The notes: generated by a model not told the origin, from the sequence alone. A stretch of 64,000 nt of DNA from Ignavibacteria bacterium (GCA_013298775.1 JAAFIV010000015.1:31787-95786), one strand, 5' to 3'; shown: positions 49,952 to 58,992, counted from the first letter of the stretch. A program made the numbers and translations.

Positions 49952-51895
49952 TTAATCCTGAAGCTCCAACCACGCCTCCGTCGCTGCATCTATCGCCGCA
50001 ATAGTCGCAACTAATTCATCACTTTTTTCTTTGATAATTTTGTAATCGGTTTCTGTGCCAGAGGAAAGAAAGGCTTCAATGTCCGCTTTTTTTGTTTCCA
50101 ATTTTTCAATTTTTCGCTCCAAGGATTCCCGCTCTCGGTGCGCTTGATATTTGGTCTTTTTGGGTTGTGCATTTCCTTCCAAACCAAGTTTCTGTGCGGC
50201 TTCTGCGGCTGCTTTGCGTTCCGCTTCTTCTTTGCGCAATGCCTCCGATTTTGCCTCTTCTCCCGCCGTTTCTTTTTTCTCAAGGTATGCTGAATAATTG
50301 CCCGGATATTGCTTAATGATGCGCTTTCCTTCTGCATCTTCCTCGAAAGAGTAGATAAATTCTACGGTTCTGTCCAAAAAGGCGCGGTCGTGCGAAACGA
50401 CAATTAGTACGCCGAAAAAATGCTGCACGTATTCTTCCAGTGCGCCCAGCGTCTGAATATCGAAATCGTTGGTTGGTTCGTCCAGCAAAAGGACGTTGGG
50501 ATTTTTCATCAGCACCCGCAGCAAGCCCAGTCTGCGCCGTTCTCCGCCCGAAAGATTGCCAACGAGCGTTCCGAATTGGTGCGTGGCGAAGTTGAAGCGT
50601 TGGAGCATATCGCGAGCGGAAAGGTAGCGGTCGCGCCCTACTCCTGTATCAATGTACTCGGCTACATCCCGCACCGCCGCTAGCACGGAGAGCGTTGGGT
50701 CAATATCGCTGCTTTCTTGGCGGAAGTACCCGATGTTCGCTGTTGTGCCAACTTTGATTGTGCCAGAATCAGGTTGAATCTCGCCCGTCATCATATTCAG
50801 CAAGGTAGATTTTCCCGAACCATTCGCACCGATAATGCCGATTCTATCGCCCTTTGAGGCTTTGTAGGTGAAATTTTCAAAGAGAACGCGGTCGCCGATT
50901 TTCTTGGAAATACCGACGGCATCAATAAGCTGCGAACCCGCAAACTGCGTTCCCACCTCAATTTTAATCTGCTTCAATTCCGTTGCTGCTCGTAAACGCG
51001 CTTGGTTTTCCTGCATTTTATTCACCCAATCCACGCGGCTTTTTTGCTTTTTGCGTTGCGCCCGTGCGCCTGCTTTCAGCCATGCAAGCTCGTCGCGGAG
51101 GCGATTTTGCTGGTGGTCGGCGGTGGCTTCTTCGTTGGCGGTTTGCATGGATTTTTTCTCCACGTAAAATTCGTAATTGCCATTGAAGGAAATCACTTTG
51201 CCTCTGTCCAATTCGACAATGCGCGTGGTAACGGCATCCAAAAAATAACGGTCGTGCGTAATCAGCAAAAGTGCGCGTGGCGAAGTCGTGAGGCGGTCTT
51301 GAAGCCATTGTACGGAGTCCGCATCAAGGTGATTGGTAGGTTCGTCCAAGATGAGCAAATCCACGTCGGACATGAGCGTTCGCGCCAGTGCGACACGCTT
51401 TTTCAAGCCGCCCGACAAATTGCCAACACGCTCGTCGAAGCGTGTACAGCCAAGTTTTTGAAGCATTGCGCGGGCTTCATTTTCCAAGAGCCAGCCATTG
51501 TCGTCGTCAATAGCGCGGCTGACCTCGTGCAATTCCTTCTGTGTGGCTTCATTGCTTGCTGCGTCATTGTCCATCACGGCACAAAGCTGTGCGTGGCGAT
51601 TCAGCAATTCGTACATTTTCGGACGCGCTTGCATGACGGCATTCAGCACCAATTCATCATCGGGAATGGACGGAACTTGGCTTAAATACTCAAACGTGGC
51701 TTCTTTATTGAAGGCAACCGTTCCGCCATCAAGTTCCTCCGCGCCAGCAATGATGCGCATGAGCGTCGTTTTGCCCACACCATTCGCGCCGATAATGCCA
51801 ATGTGTTCGCCGGATTCCATGCCGAAGGAAACGCCCGTCAGAAGTGGAATATCGTTGTACGATTTTACGAGATTTGTAGCGGAGAAGATGGTCAT
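49952..51895 (-). CDS. uup: ABC-F family ATPase, Uup type
   Basis: 647 residues with two ABC domains and no membrane segment. The first has IGANGVGKTTLMRIIAGAEE, LSGGLKKRVALARTL and LLILDEPTNHLDADS; the second has IGANGSGKSTLLNMMTGEIQ, LSGGERRRLGLLRVL and VLLLDEPTNDFDIQT. The C-terminal arm is a coiled coil (RESLERKIEKLETKKADIEA), as in Uup. ABC-F proteins bind the ribosome or, for Uup, are linked to DNA transposition and ribosome function. The ATG at 51895 opens MTIFSATNLVKSYNDIPLLT. It is followed upstream by a terminator belonging to the PepSY gene. Confidence 0.9.
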   Translation of the reverse strand: MTIFSATNLVKSYNDIPLLTGVSFGMESGEHIGIIGANGVGKTTLMRIIAGAEELDGGTVAFNKEATFEYLSQVPSIPDDELVLNAVMQARPKMYELLNRHAQLCAVMDNDAASNEATQKELHEVSRAIDDDNGWLLENEARAMLQKLGCTRFDERVGNLSGGLKKRVALARTLMSDVDLLILDEPTNHLDADSVQWLQDRLTTSPRALLLITHDRYFLDAVTTRIVELDRGKVISFNGNYEFYVEKKSMQTANEEATADHQQNRLRDELAWLKAGARAQRKKQKSRVDWVNKMQENQARLRAATELKQIKIEVGTQFAGSQLIDAVGISKKIGDRVLFENFTYKASKGDRIGIIGANGSGKSTLLNMMTGEIQPDSGTIKVGTTANIGYFRQESSDIDPTLSVLAAVRDVAEYIDTGVGRDRYLSARDMLQRFNFATHQFGTLVGNLSGGERRRLGLLRVLMKNPNVLLLDEPTNDFDIQTLGALEEYVQHFFGVLIVVSHDRAFLDRTVEFIYSFEEDAEGKRIIKQYPGNYSAYLEKKETAGEEAKSEALRKEEAERKAAAEAAQKLGLEGNAQPKKTKYQAHRERESLERKIEKLETKKADIEAFLSSGTETDYKIIKEKSDELVATIAAIDAATEAWLELQD

Positions 51896-51944
51896 AGAAG
51901 CGATATTTTGTGCGGTGTTTGGGGTAAAGATTGCGATTCTACAA

Positions 51945-51985
51945 TAAAAAACTCTTGCACTGCAATCAGCAGCAGCAAGAGTTTG
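51945..51985 (-). terminator. Rho-independent terminator of the PepSY gene
   Basis: AAACTCTTGC (51949-51958) pairs perfectly with GCAAGAGTTT (51975-51984). On the minus strand the stem is followed by TTTTTTATTG. It lies 30 bases after the PepSY stop codon and upstream of uup. Confidence 0.85.
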
Positions 51986-52014
51986 TTGTACTGTGCATAG
52001 TTCAAATATACCAC

Positions 52015-53616
52015 TTACCGCTTTCTTGGCAAACCCACAAACAGCACCAATCCTAATACAGCAACCGCGCTATTCACCAAACCCAGTGCCACTGCCGCGC
52101 CATCGCGCACGTCCTTCCCAAGCGGCTTCAAAAATTCCAGTTTGTGAATGTACGCAAACACAAAGCCTTCGGCGCGGTCGCTCTCCTGTACACGAGCAGC
52201 AAGTGTGCCGCTTTGCGTTTCGATGTACAAGGCAGGTTTTCCTGCCGAAGCAATATCTATGCGCTGTACAGGCAATCGTTTGTTGATAAAACCGTACTCG
52301 CCCTTAAATTCCGTTACCAGCGATTCCCGTACAATCTGCGTACTGGAAATCCCTGCAAGCTCCATGGCAAGCTGCATAGCGACGTGCCGCGCATAGCGAA
52401 TATCGCCTTGCGGAAGTGCCTTTCCTGTTTCTGCATTAAAATACGTTGCAGCCTTGATAGATTCTGGCTTTGCACCATTTTTATCCGCGCCCGTACTTTG
52501 CATGGGAGCGCAGCATTCATCCGCCGCTTCTAATTTTACCTTGTGCGAAAAGCGGTAGAAGAGAGTCGGTACGCCGTTCATAGGCATTTTTACCGCAGAA
52601 ACATCGAAAAGTGGTGGCGCGACAAACGCGGCTTCTTTCGCACTAAAACTCAACTCTTCCGCCCTGAATGTGTGTTGCAATGCGGGTTGCCCAGCTTCAT
52701 CGCGCAAACGCTCTTTGTGCAGCGCGTGATACATTCCACTTGAAGCAAACATCAAGGTCGAACAAGAAACCGCAATGCCGATACTGCGATGATACTTCCG
52801 CAAACCGCTTGCGGACTGCTGTTTACGCTTTTTCCATGTAAAGGCATACAACACAATTCCCGAAAGCGCGGTCAGAATAATCACGGAAAGGAACGTCGTG
52901 ATAACGCTCAAACGCAGTGTTTCCGCGCCATTCAGCCAACCCCAGTTGTGCAGATACTGAAACACCAGCAAAAATGCGCGTCGGAGCGGCGTGTTGTATG
53001 TCGCCATGCGCCCTGAAGAGGTTTCCACATACACATCATAGCCGCCCCCTTGAAACGAAACTTTCCATACCGGCAGCAAACGATTGATGTAGCGATAATC
53101 GTCGTCAAACCCAGTAATTACGCGCTTTTCCAGCACAACAGCATTCGGATTTCCAAAATACTGCTTTGCCAAAAACTCTGCATACAAAGCATCGCCGTCT
53201 TGCAAACGAGTTCCTGTGCGGGTTTCGAGGTACAGGTTTTCAGGGCTTGATGCTTGCTGGATTTGATAAAAAACTGCACCTTTAAAATTGACCAAGCGAA
53301 ATTGCCTGATTTCACGGATATTGTTTTGCTTCAATGCTTCTGCAAGCGGCATTGTTACTTGACTTTGGTCAATCGGTTGCGGCGGCAAAAATTCCTTTGC
53401 AATCGGCGGCTTGAACCAATGCGCCATAAACGGGTGCGACGTGCCAGAGAGCGACCACAGCAAGGCAGGCACAAGCGCGACAATGCTTATCCAGCGATGC
53501 AAATTGTACGCATTACGCTTGAGAAATTGCCGCACTTTGTGTGCAGTGCTGATATTTGCTTGTGTTTTGGGCGTTTCGGCATTGTGAATATCCGCCCGAA
53601 GTGTATTTGTAATCAT
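52015..53616 (-). CDS. PepSY domain inner-membrane protein
   Basis: 533 residues. Four membrane helices are visible: ISIVALVPALLWSLSGTSHP, LSVITTFLSVIILTALSGIV, SIGIAVSCSTLMFASSGMYH and AAVALGLVNSAVAVLGLVLF. Between them are periplasmic PepSY-like regions, for example EKRVITGFDDDYRYINRLLP and its partner VTEFKGEYGFINKRLPVQRI, which look like an internal duplication. Such proteins are found next to TonB receptors for iron and heme chelates and probably reduce or release the metal. Histidines in the first helix (SGTSHPFMAHW) could bind heme. The toxin-antitoxin cassette on the other strand lies between it and the TonB receptor. A strong terminator follows. Confidence 0.8.
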   Translation of the reverse strand: MITNTLRADIHNAETPKTQANISTAHKVRQFLKRNAYNLHRWISIVALVPALLWSLSGTSHPFMAHWFKPPIAKEFLPPQPIDQSQVTMPLAEALKQNNIREIRQFRLVNFKGAVFYQIQQASSPENLYLETRTGTRLQDGDALYAEFLAKQYFGNPNAVVLEKRVITGFDDDYRYINRLLPVWKVSFQGGGYDVYVETSSGRMATYNTPLRRAFLLVFQYLHNWGWLNGAETLRLSVITTFLSVIILTALSGIVLYAFTWKKRKQQSASGLRKYHRSIGIAVSCSTLMFASSGMYHALHKERLRDEAGQPALQHTFRAEELSFSAKEAAFVAPPLFDVSAVKMPMNGVPTLFYRFSHKVKLEAADECCAPMQSTGADKNGAKPESIKAATYFNAETGKALPQGDIRYARHVAMQLAMELAGISSTQIVRESLVTEFKGEYGFINKRLPVQRIDIASAGKPALYIETQSGTLAARVQESDRAEGFVFAYIHKLEFLKPLGKDVRDGAAVALGLVNSAVAVLGLVLFVGLPRKR

Positions 53617-53679
53617 AGTTTTGTTTGAGTAAATTGGGAGAGTATGTGTGAATATTATTTCAAATTTTTGAGAACCGCC

Positions 53680-54033
53680 ATGACACTCGTCAGTATCGCC
53701 GAAGCCTCATTAAACCTTGCTTCGCTCATTGAACTTGCCCAAGGCGGCGAGGAAGTTATTATTGCCGAAGGTGCAACGCCGCTTGTGCGCCTGACGTTGC
53801 CGAAAGAAGCGGCACAATCACCGTTCGTTATGCCGCCATTCCGCGTCCAGACGGAAGAAGAAGGTATTCGAGAAACCTATGGAATGTCAGCAGAGGAATT
53901 TTACCGTAAATATCCTGAGTACGCGCCGCCGCCAAAGAGCGACCAACCAAGAGTTTTCGGCAGTTTGGAAGGGAAAATCTGGATGTCCGATGATTTCGAT
54001 GCTCCATTAGAAGATTTCGAGGAGTATATGTAA
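53680..54033 (+). CDS. Phd/YefM-type antitoxin
   Basis: 117 residues from the ATG at 53680 (MTLVSIAEASLNLASLIELA). A Phd/YefM N-terminal fold is seen in EASLNLASLIELAQGGEEVI with IAEGATPLVRLTLPKEA. The C-terminal part is acidic and long (REVFGSLEGKIWMSDDFDAP-like, ending PLEDFEEYM), as in the toxin-neutralising segments of the family. The stop is directly followed after one base by the PIN toxin start. The pair makes a type II toxin-antitoxin module. The longer frame to 53644 has no supported start. DNA binding and autoregulation are inferred. Confidence 0.8.
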   Translation: MTLVSIAEASLNLASLIELAQGGEEVIIAEGATPLVRLTLPKEAAQSPFVMPPFRVQTEEEGIRETYGMSAEEFYRKYPEYAPPPKSDQPRVFGSLEGKIWMSDDFDAPLEDFEEYM

Positions 54034-54034
54034 G

Positions 54035-54421
54035 ATGGATATTATTTTTGACACCAACGCTTTCCTTTGGTTAATTGGAAATCAGGCAAAGCTCTCGCGT
54101 AAAGCAGCCGCAGCAATAGCAGACAAGCAGAATACATTCTTTTTGAGCGTCGCCAGTCCTTGGGAAATGGCGATTAAATCTCAAAGTGGTAAACTTATTT
54201 TGCCTGAGCCTATTAAATCCTTGATTTCAAGAGAAACTGCATTAAACGACATTGACGTTTTGCCCGTTAGCCTTGATGCAATCAGCCTTGTAGAAACAAT
54301 GCCCGCCATCCACCGCGACCCATTTGACCGCATAATCATTGCCACTGCGCTTACAAAAAACTTTGCCGTGATGAGTAGTGATGCGGTGTTTGATGACTAC
54401 AATGTTTCCAGAATTTGGTAA
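54035..54421 (+). CDS. PIN-domain (VapC-type) toxin
   Basis: 128 residues, compact PIN fold. The acidic ligands are D6 in MDIIFDTNAFLWLIGN, a Glu in VASPWEMAIKSQSGKL, Asp in RDPFDRIIIATALTKN and Asp in AVMSSDAVFDDYN. The start is one base after the stop of the preceding antitoxin, with GAGGAG about 10 bases upstream. VapC enzymes cut tRNA or rRNA, slowing growth until the antitoxin sequesters them. It is the second gene of the first toxin-antitoxin module and lies directly upstream of a Uma2 gene. Confidence 0.9.
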   Translation: MDIIFDTNAFLWLIGNQAKLSRKAAAAIADKQNTFFLSVASPWEMAIKSQSGKLILPEPIKSLISRETALNDIDVLPVSLDAISLVETMPAIHRDPFDRIIIATALTKNFAVMSSDAVFDDYNVSRIW

Positions 54422-54446
54422 ATCTAAAAACTATCGGAATTCACAG

Positions 54447-55118
54447 ATGACCACCACAGCAGAACTTATCGAAAACGTGTATCACGCGCCCAATGCGGCG
54501 TTTATCCTCAAAAGCGTCCAGCATCGTCTGAAGACGGAAGCTGAAAAGCGGCGTGAATACTATGCTCTTGTGCATGAGGACACCAAAGCCGAGTTTATCA
54601 ATGGCGAAATTGTGTATCAATCGCCTGTCAGAATGCGGCATTGGGATGCTTCGACCATGCTTGTAACCTACTTGAACTCGCACGTTATCAAGCACAAACT
54701 CGGCAAAGTTGGCGTAGAAAAAGTAATGATTTCGCTTTCGCGGAATGACTACGAGCCTGATATTTGCTTCTTTTCCGCCCAGCGAGCAGCAGACTTCGCG
54801 CCCGACCAAATGCACTTTCCCGCGCCAGATTTTATCGTGGAAATTGTTTCCACATCCACCGAAAAAATTGACCGAGGCATAAAGTTTGTTGATTACGCCG
54901 CTCACGGAGTGCGTGAATACTGGATTTTGGACCCCGCCAAGCAAACGCTCGAACAGTACGTTCTGCCAAGCGAAGAAGAAGTTTTGGACAATGATTTCAC
55001 CCAAGAAGACCTCAGTGAACAAACCTTTGAATTGCGACAAAAACTAACCAAACGCGGTGTTTGTGAATCTATCGTTGTCGAAGGTTTTGCCATTGAAATC
55101 GCGGAACTTTTTGCGTAA
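54447..55118 (+). CDS. Uma2 family endonuclease-like protein (second copy)
   Basis: 223 residues from the ATG at 54447; the frame to 54378 overlaps the PIN toxin end. The nuclease-like core is EDTKAEFINGEIVYQSPVRM, NDYEPDICFFSAQRAADF (Asp), FPAPDFIVEIVSTSTEKIDR (Glu-x-Val) and GIKFVDYAAHGVREYWILDP. The C terminus ends in a further beta-rich segment (VCESIVVEGFAIEIAELFA). This copy is longer than that at 49333-49902 and only loosely similar. It sits between two toxin-antitoxin pairs, suggesting that the cassette was built by successive insertions or recombinations. Its biochemical role is not established. Confidence 0.85.
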   Translation: MTTTAELIENVYHAPNAAFILKSVQHRLKTEAEKRREYYALVHEDTKAEFINGEIVYQSPVRMRHWDASTMLVTYLNSHVIKHKLGKVGVEKVMISLSRNDYEPDICFFSAQRAADFAPDQMHFPAPDFIVEIVSTSTEKIDRGIKFVDYAAHGVREYWILDPAKQTLEQYVLPSEEEVLDNDFTQEDLSEQTFELRQKLTKRGVCESIVVEGFAIEIAELFA

Positions 55119-55151
55119 ACAATTTTTCTCACTACCAAGCATTGAAGCACT

Positions 55152-55508
55152 ATGCAAGCCACATTTCACCTCGACTCCTCTGAACTTAACGAGAAATTTT
55201 TAACATCATTGAAAACACTTTTCAATGGTCATTCTCTTGCCATTACGGTTGAAACCACAAGCAATCGTGCAGCGACGGAGCTTTGGGATGATTCATGGGA
55301 AGATACCGACGGCTTGGATGAAACCGAGCGTATTCGCCGCAATCCTGCGCTTCATGCTGAGTTATTGCGCCGCTTGAAAGAGGCTGATGAAGGCAATGTT
55401 ATTGCGGTTGATTTGGAAAAATTGGCGGCTGGTGTTCCGCCTGAAGAGTGCATTATTCCGAATGGCAAAACTTCAATCCTTCCTTCATTTGTTGCGGAAG
55501 CAGCATAA
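55152..55508 (+). CDS. Putative antitoxin paired with the YoeB-like toxin
   Basis: 118 residues. MQATFHLDSSELNEKFLTSL resembles the start of RelB-like antitoxins of Bacteroidota, followed by an acidic, Trp-containing centre (ATELWDDSWEDTDGLDETER). The C-terminal half (ALHAELLRRLKEADEGNVIA, VPPEECIIPNGK) is helical and charged. It is placed 14 bases before the toxin start, the normal antitoxin position. Its family is less certain than that of the toxin. It may bind its own promoter, which would lie in the 33-bp gap after the Uma2 gene. Confidence 0.65.
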   Translation: MQATFHLDSSELNEKFLTSLKTLFNGHSLAITVETTSNRAATELWDDSWEDTDGLDETERIRRNPALHAELLRRLKEADEGNVIAVDLEKLAAGVPPEECIIPNGKTSILPSFVAEAA

Positions 55509-55522
55509 AACCTTGATTATCT

Positions 55523-55783
55523 ATGCGAACAATTACCTTTCAAGGCGATGCTTTCAACGAGCTTACAGAATGGGGATTGACTGACCGTGCCGTTTTTGAA
55601 CGCCTCACCAAGTGCCTTCGGGAAGTACAACGCGACCCATTCAAAGGCATTGGCAAACCCGAAGCACTCAAACATAACTATCAAGGCTGTTGGTCGCGTC
55701 GCATCACGCAGGAACACCGCTTAATTTACCGTGTGAGCGACACGACCATTACCGTCATTTCCTGCAAGGCGCATTACGACTAG
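55523..55783 (+). CDS. YoeB/Txe-family mRNA interferase toxin
   Basis: 86 residues, the normal length of YoeB. MRTITFQGDAFNELTEWGLT starts the RelE-like fold. EVQRDPFKGIGKPEALKHNY, the signature NYQGCWSRRITQEHRLIYRV and the terminal SCKAHYD are all typical. The catalytic Glu (EHRLIY), an Arg in WSRRI and the His-Tyr near the end are present, so it looks active. It cleaves mRNA in the ribosomal A site when free of its antitoxin. The last four bases overlap the convergent TonB receptor stop. Confidence 0.93.
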   Translation: MRTITFQGDAFNELTEWGLTDRAVFERLTKCLREVQRDPFKGIGKPEALKHNYQGCWSRRITQEHRLIYRVSDTTITVISCKAHYD

Positions 55784-58173
55784 CGTTCGCGGAATAACTC
55801 GCCAAGATTATACGACGCTCCAACGCTGATTAAACGCGGATTTGCTGGCGTAAAGGAATATCCAAAACTGCTCCACGACGAGGTTTCTGCATACAGCGTA
55901 TTTGCGAGGTTCAGTACATTTACGAACACATCCAAACCGCCAATTTTGTAGCCTGCCCTGATGTTCACCACCGCATGACCCGCATATTTCCTCGTGTTCT
56001 GCACATCTTGAAAATACTGCCCCATTGTTTGCAATTCCGCACCAATTCTGAAGCCCTGTAACCATGCGGGTTTGTAGGTGATTTCTGAAAATGTTACGAG
56101 GTCGGGTGCTTGTGGCATTTGGAAATTGTCGAACACGCGCTCCGACGCGCCAACACGCTCACGGTATTGCATGAAAAGATGCCGCGCCCACGTGCCGCCG
56201 ATGCGGATGTTCACTTCATCCGTTGGCACAAAACCGACTTGAAATTCCACGCCGTAATGCCGCGTTGCACCTGCATTGCGATTTTCAAACACGTTTTGCT
56301 CGACCTGCACCGAAATCACTTCATTCACGCCATCCAGCAAATACGCGCTTACGTCGAGATATGCTTTTCCCTCGAAAAACGCTGCATAGCCGCCAATTTC
56401 GTAGTTATTGAACGAGGCTTGCGTGAGATTCGGCACACGAACACCGCGAAAAAGCTCGGACAATTCGGGCGGCAGAAAACCGATGCTGTAATTCGCATAC
56501 AAGCCGTTCATCGCATCGGCGTTGTAGGTGATGCCAATGCGCGGTGCGACGTTGTTGTACGTGGTTTGTTGGTCGGGCGAGCCAGTAAATGCGCTGGGTG
56601 GAAGGTTATTTTTGAAATCGAAGGACAAGCGGTCGTAACGCACTCCGGCGATAGCTTTCAGGTGCGGCGTAAGCTGCACGTCAGCACTGACGTAGCCTGC
56701 GAGGTTTTGCAAGCCAACGTTGTAGCTTGTCAGCATGGAATCCGTTTCCGTGAAGGTGCGATAAATACTGCTTCCGCCGACAATTTCTCTACCCACGCGC
56801 AGAAACTTTGCTCTCACGGTATGCGGACTATTTTCGTAAAAAACTCCCGCCACAAGATTCGCCTGAACACCGCTCAAATTCAGGCTTGTACGATATTGCA
56901 CATCCGCGCCGAGCGAGGAAAAGTGCGTGTCGGAGAGTTCGCCAAACGCGCCGCGTGGGTTGCGAGCGTCATTGCGCAGACGAAAACTAGGCAGCATTTG
57001 GAGTTGATTATTGCGATAAAAAACACTTGTGTGAAGATTGGAATTGCGGAAAACGTCGTTGTCGTCAAAGCTGTGGTCGAGCGTCAAACGCCCGCGCTGC
57101 GCCTTGTTGTCGCGGTAGGCAATGAAATTATTCGACGGATACCTCTCCGAAAAAAACATTGCGCTGTCAATGCCGCCCGGCATATCGCTGCGGAGGTTAT
57201 TTATGGAATATGTCAGTTCCAATGCGGTCTTGGGGGCAATGCGGTAATCCGCACGAATACTTGCCGAAAGTTTTTCCATTGAATTAAACTCCCGCCACGA
57301 GGTTTGCTGCCGCGCTGCATAGCTGCCAACGTAGATTCCAAGCGGGTTCTGGGTTTCATTTCCGAAGGTGTAACCTGCTTGTGCATTCACGCGCTGATAA
57401 CCGAAATTATCGCCTTGCAGCCCGAATTCAAGGAGTGGTCTTGCTCCGGCGCGTTGTGTGAGGAAGTTGATTGCGCCCGACACCGCATTCGCGCCATAGA
57501 GAGCCGAGCCAGGACCTTTGACCACATCAATTCCACGCATAGCGGGCAGGTTAATTTCCATAAGCGCGTTGTGATTGAAAACGCCTGTGGTGCGAATGGG
57601 GATGCCGTCTTCGAGGTAGAGAAAGAGTGCGCGGGTGGTCATGGGCGAGCGAATTGCCATGCTGTGCTGTTCGTTGCCGAGATTGGTCATCACCACGCCC
57701 GGCACTTTGTTCAGCACTTCGTATATCATTGCGGGCTTGGTTTCTTCGATAAGCTGCTTCGACACAACGCTGATGGCAACAGGCATTTCCGAGCGCAACT
57801 GCGATTGCCGATTCGCCGTAACTGCCACTTGTTGCGAGGTAATCACCGATGGCTGAAGCTGAATTGCAATGCTTTCGGAAGCTGATAGAATCTCGCTTAC
57901 AAGGATGGTTTTCGTTTTGTAACCGAGCGAGGAAATTTGCAAAATATCCGTAGGGGCAAGATTTTGTGCGGTTTTTAGCGTAAAACGCCCATTGCTATTC
58001 GCCAAAGCACCAGCGTTTGTGCCTTTCACAGCGATACGTGCGCCTTGCAGAGCCTCGCGGGAAAAAGCATCGGTGATGGTGCCAGAAAGTTCGGTTTGCG
58101 CGTGAAGGCTCGTCAGTGCCGCAAAGATTAGGATTGATGCGGCTGTGAGAAGATTACGAAAGAAAATTTTCAT
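55780..58173 (-). CDS. TonB-dependent outer-membrane receptor
   Basis: 797 residues from the ATG at 58173, which starts a signal peptide (MKIFFRNLLTAASILIFAAL). A carboxypeptidase-regulatory-like domain (ELSGTITDAFSREALQGARI, TDILQISSLGYKTKTILVSE) is followed by the plug (IEETKPAMIYEVLNKVPGVV, SAIRSPMTTRALFLY-like region with VKGPGSALYGANAVSGAINF) and a barrel of about 600 residues ending LISVGASYNLGELF with no typical terminal Phe motif. The plug and barrel transport scarce ligands using TonB energy. The PepSY protein and the small Cys protein nearby suggest an iron, heme or copper chelate ligand. No TonB or ExbBD genes are in the window. Confidence 0.92.
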   Translation of the reverse strand: MKIFFRNLLTAASILIFAALTSLHAQTELSGTITDAFSREALQGARIAVKGTNAGALANSNGRFTLKTAQNLAPTDILQISSLGYKTKTILVSEILSASESIAIQLQPSVITSQQVAVTANRQSQLRSEMPVAISVVSKQLIEETKPAMIYEVLNKVPGVVMTNLGNEQHSMAIRSPMTTRALFLYLEDGIPIRTTGVFNHNALMEINLPAMRGIDVVKGPGSALYGANAVSGAINFLTQRAGARPLLEFGLQGDNFGYQRVNAQAGYTFGNETQNPLGIYVGSYAARQQTSWREFNSMEKLSASIRADYRIAPKTALELTYSINNLRSDMPGGIDSAMFFSERYPSNNFIAYRDNKAQRGRLTLDHSFDDNDVFRNSNLHTSVFYRNNQLQMLPSFRLRNDARNPRGAFGELSDTHFSSLGADVQYRTSLNLSGVQANLVAGVFYENSPHTVRAKFLRVGREIVGGSSIYRTFTETDSMLTSYNVGLQNLAGYVSADVQLTPHLKAIAGVRYDRLSFDFKNNLPPSAFTGSPDQQTTYNNVAPRIGITYNADAMNGLYANYSIGFLPPELSELFRGVRVPNLTQASFNNYEIGGYAAFFEGKAYLDVSAYLLDGVNEVISVQVEQNVFENRNAGATRHYGVEFQVGFVPTDEVNIRIGGTWARHLFMQYRERVGASERVFDNFQMPQAPDLVTFSEITYKPAWLQGFRIGAELQTMGQYFQDVQNTRKYAGHAVVNIRAGYKIGGLDVFVNVLNLANTLYAETSSWSSFGYSFTPANPRLISVGASYNLGELFRER

Positions 58174-58203
58174 GGTAAAAATGGGTGAAGTAATTTGCAA
58201 AAA

Positions 58204-58569
58204 ATGACAAACTCACACCCAGTCCAAAGGAGCAAAATCATAGAGAATACGATAGAGCTGACCTTGACGAACCTGAGCGATGATGCGGCTTTCAGGCATG
58301 GTTACATCTCTGCCGAAAAAGTCCGTACAGTGCGGGTTACGGCAATGATTGACGCACATCGGCGTAAACTCTGTGTTCCTGCGGAAATTGCAGCAATGCT
58401 GGGTTTTGGAGTTGATGATAAATGGAATGTGGACGTATCGGATGGAAAGCACACAACCTGCACTACTGCTTGTTTGGAAAGCAATAGCAATTCAGTCATT
58501 GCTGGAACAATGGTTACCGACGGCTTACGTGATGTGCTGCCGTTTGTAGGATTGAGACTGGTAGAGTAG
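58204..58569 (+). CDS. Clan AA aspartic protease (retropepsin-like) homologue with altered DTG
   Basis: 121 residues from the ATG at 58204; a TTG at 58195 is an alternative. The pattern IENTIELTLTNLSDDAAFRH then KVRTVRVTAMIDAHRRKLCV, PAEIAAMLGFGVDDKWNVDV, SDGKHTTCTTACLES and DVLPFVGLRLVE follows the single-lobe clan AA aspartic proteases of bacteria, in which a central VDTGA supplies the catalytic Asp. Here the Asp remains but Thr-Gly has become Ala-His (IDAHR), so the dimer active site is probably non-functional or changed. It is divergent from the TonB receptor by 30 bases and convergent with the small Cys protein by 5. Family placement is by recollection of pattern only. Confidence 0.5.
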   Translation: MTNSHPVQRSKIIENTIELTLTNLSDDAAFRHGYISAEKVRTVRVTAMIDAHRRKLCVPAEIAAMLGFGVDDKWNVDVSDGKHTTCTTACLESNSNSVIAGTMVTDGLRDVLPFVGLRLVE

Positions 58570-58574
58570 AAAAG

Positions 58575-58967
58575 TTAAGCGCGGGGCGGCTGGAACGGCA
58601 CTGTTCCTACGCCAAAGAGAAGATGTGCAGGAATGGCAGCAACAAGAGGTTTTGTCGCTGTTTCAGGGGATTGCAGGTGAATAGATTCGGAAATGAGGTA
58701 CAACGGTTCGAGATTTTCTGACGCATTTGTGCGCTGCGAGCGAGAATTGGTGCTGTTTTCAGACGATTGTTCGTCATCAGCATTTTCGGCAATTTCTTTT
58801 TTTACCTGACAGCAGCCGTCGCATTCTAGCTCAGGTTTTGCCTTGTTTTCGCAGCGTTCTTGGTATGCTTCGTGATTGACCACATAATTCACCACAGGCA
58901 CAGCCACGCGGCACGTCATGGCGAGGTACGCGAGCAAAAGGGGAAATATGGCGAGTTTGCGAAGCAT
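58575..58967 (-). CDS. Small exported Cys-motif protein of the metal-uptake cluster
   Basis: 130 residues from the ATG at 58967. MLRKLAIFPLLLAYLAMTCR is a signal or anchor segment, followed by VVNYVVNHEAYQERCENKAK and the motif PELECDGCCQVKKEIAENA. The pattern of N-E-x-Y, C-E-N, then E-C-x-G-C-x-V-K-K recalls small Bacteroidota proteins placed next to TonB receptors and PepSY proteins. The Cys residues probably bind a metal such as copper or iron. The rest is polar and low complexity (ADDEQSSENSTNSRSQRTNA), with a hydrophobic end. It lies 25 bases downstream of the DinB gene and may be transcribed with it. Confidence 0.65.
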   Translation of the reverse strand: MLRKLAIFPLLLAYLAMTCRVAVPVVNYVVNHEAYQERCENKAKPELECDGCCQVKKEIAENADDEQSSENSTNSRSQRTNASENLEPLYLISESIHLQSPETATKPLVAAIPAHLLFGVGTVPFQPPRA

Positions 58968-58992
58968 GGCTACAAAAGTACGATAATGGTGA

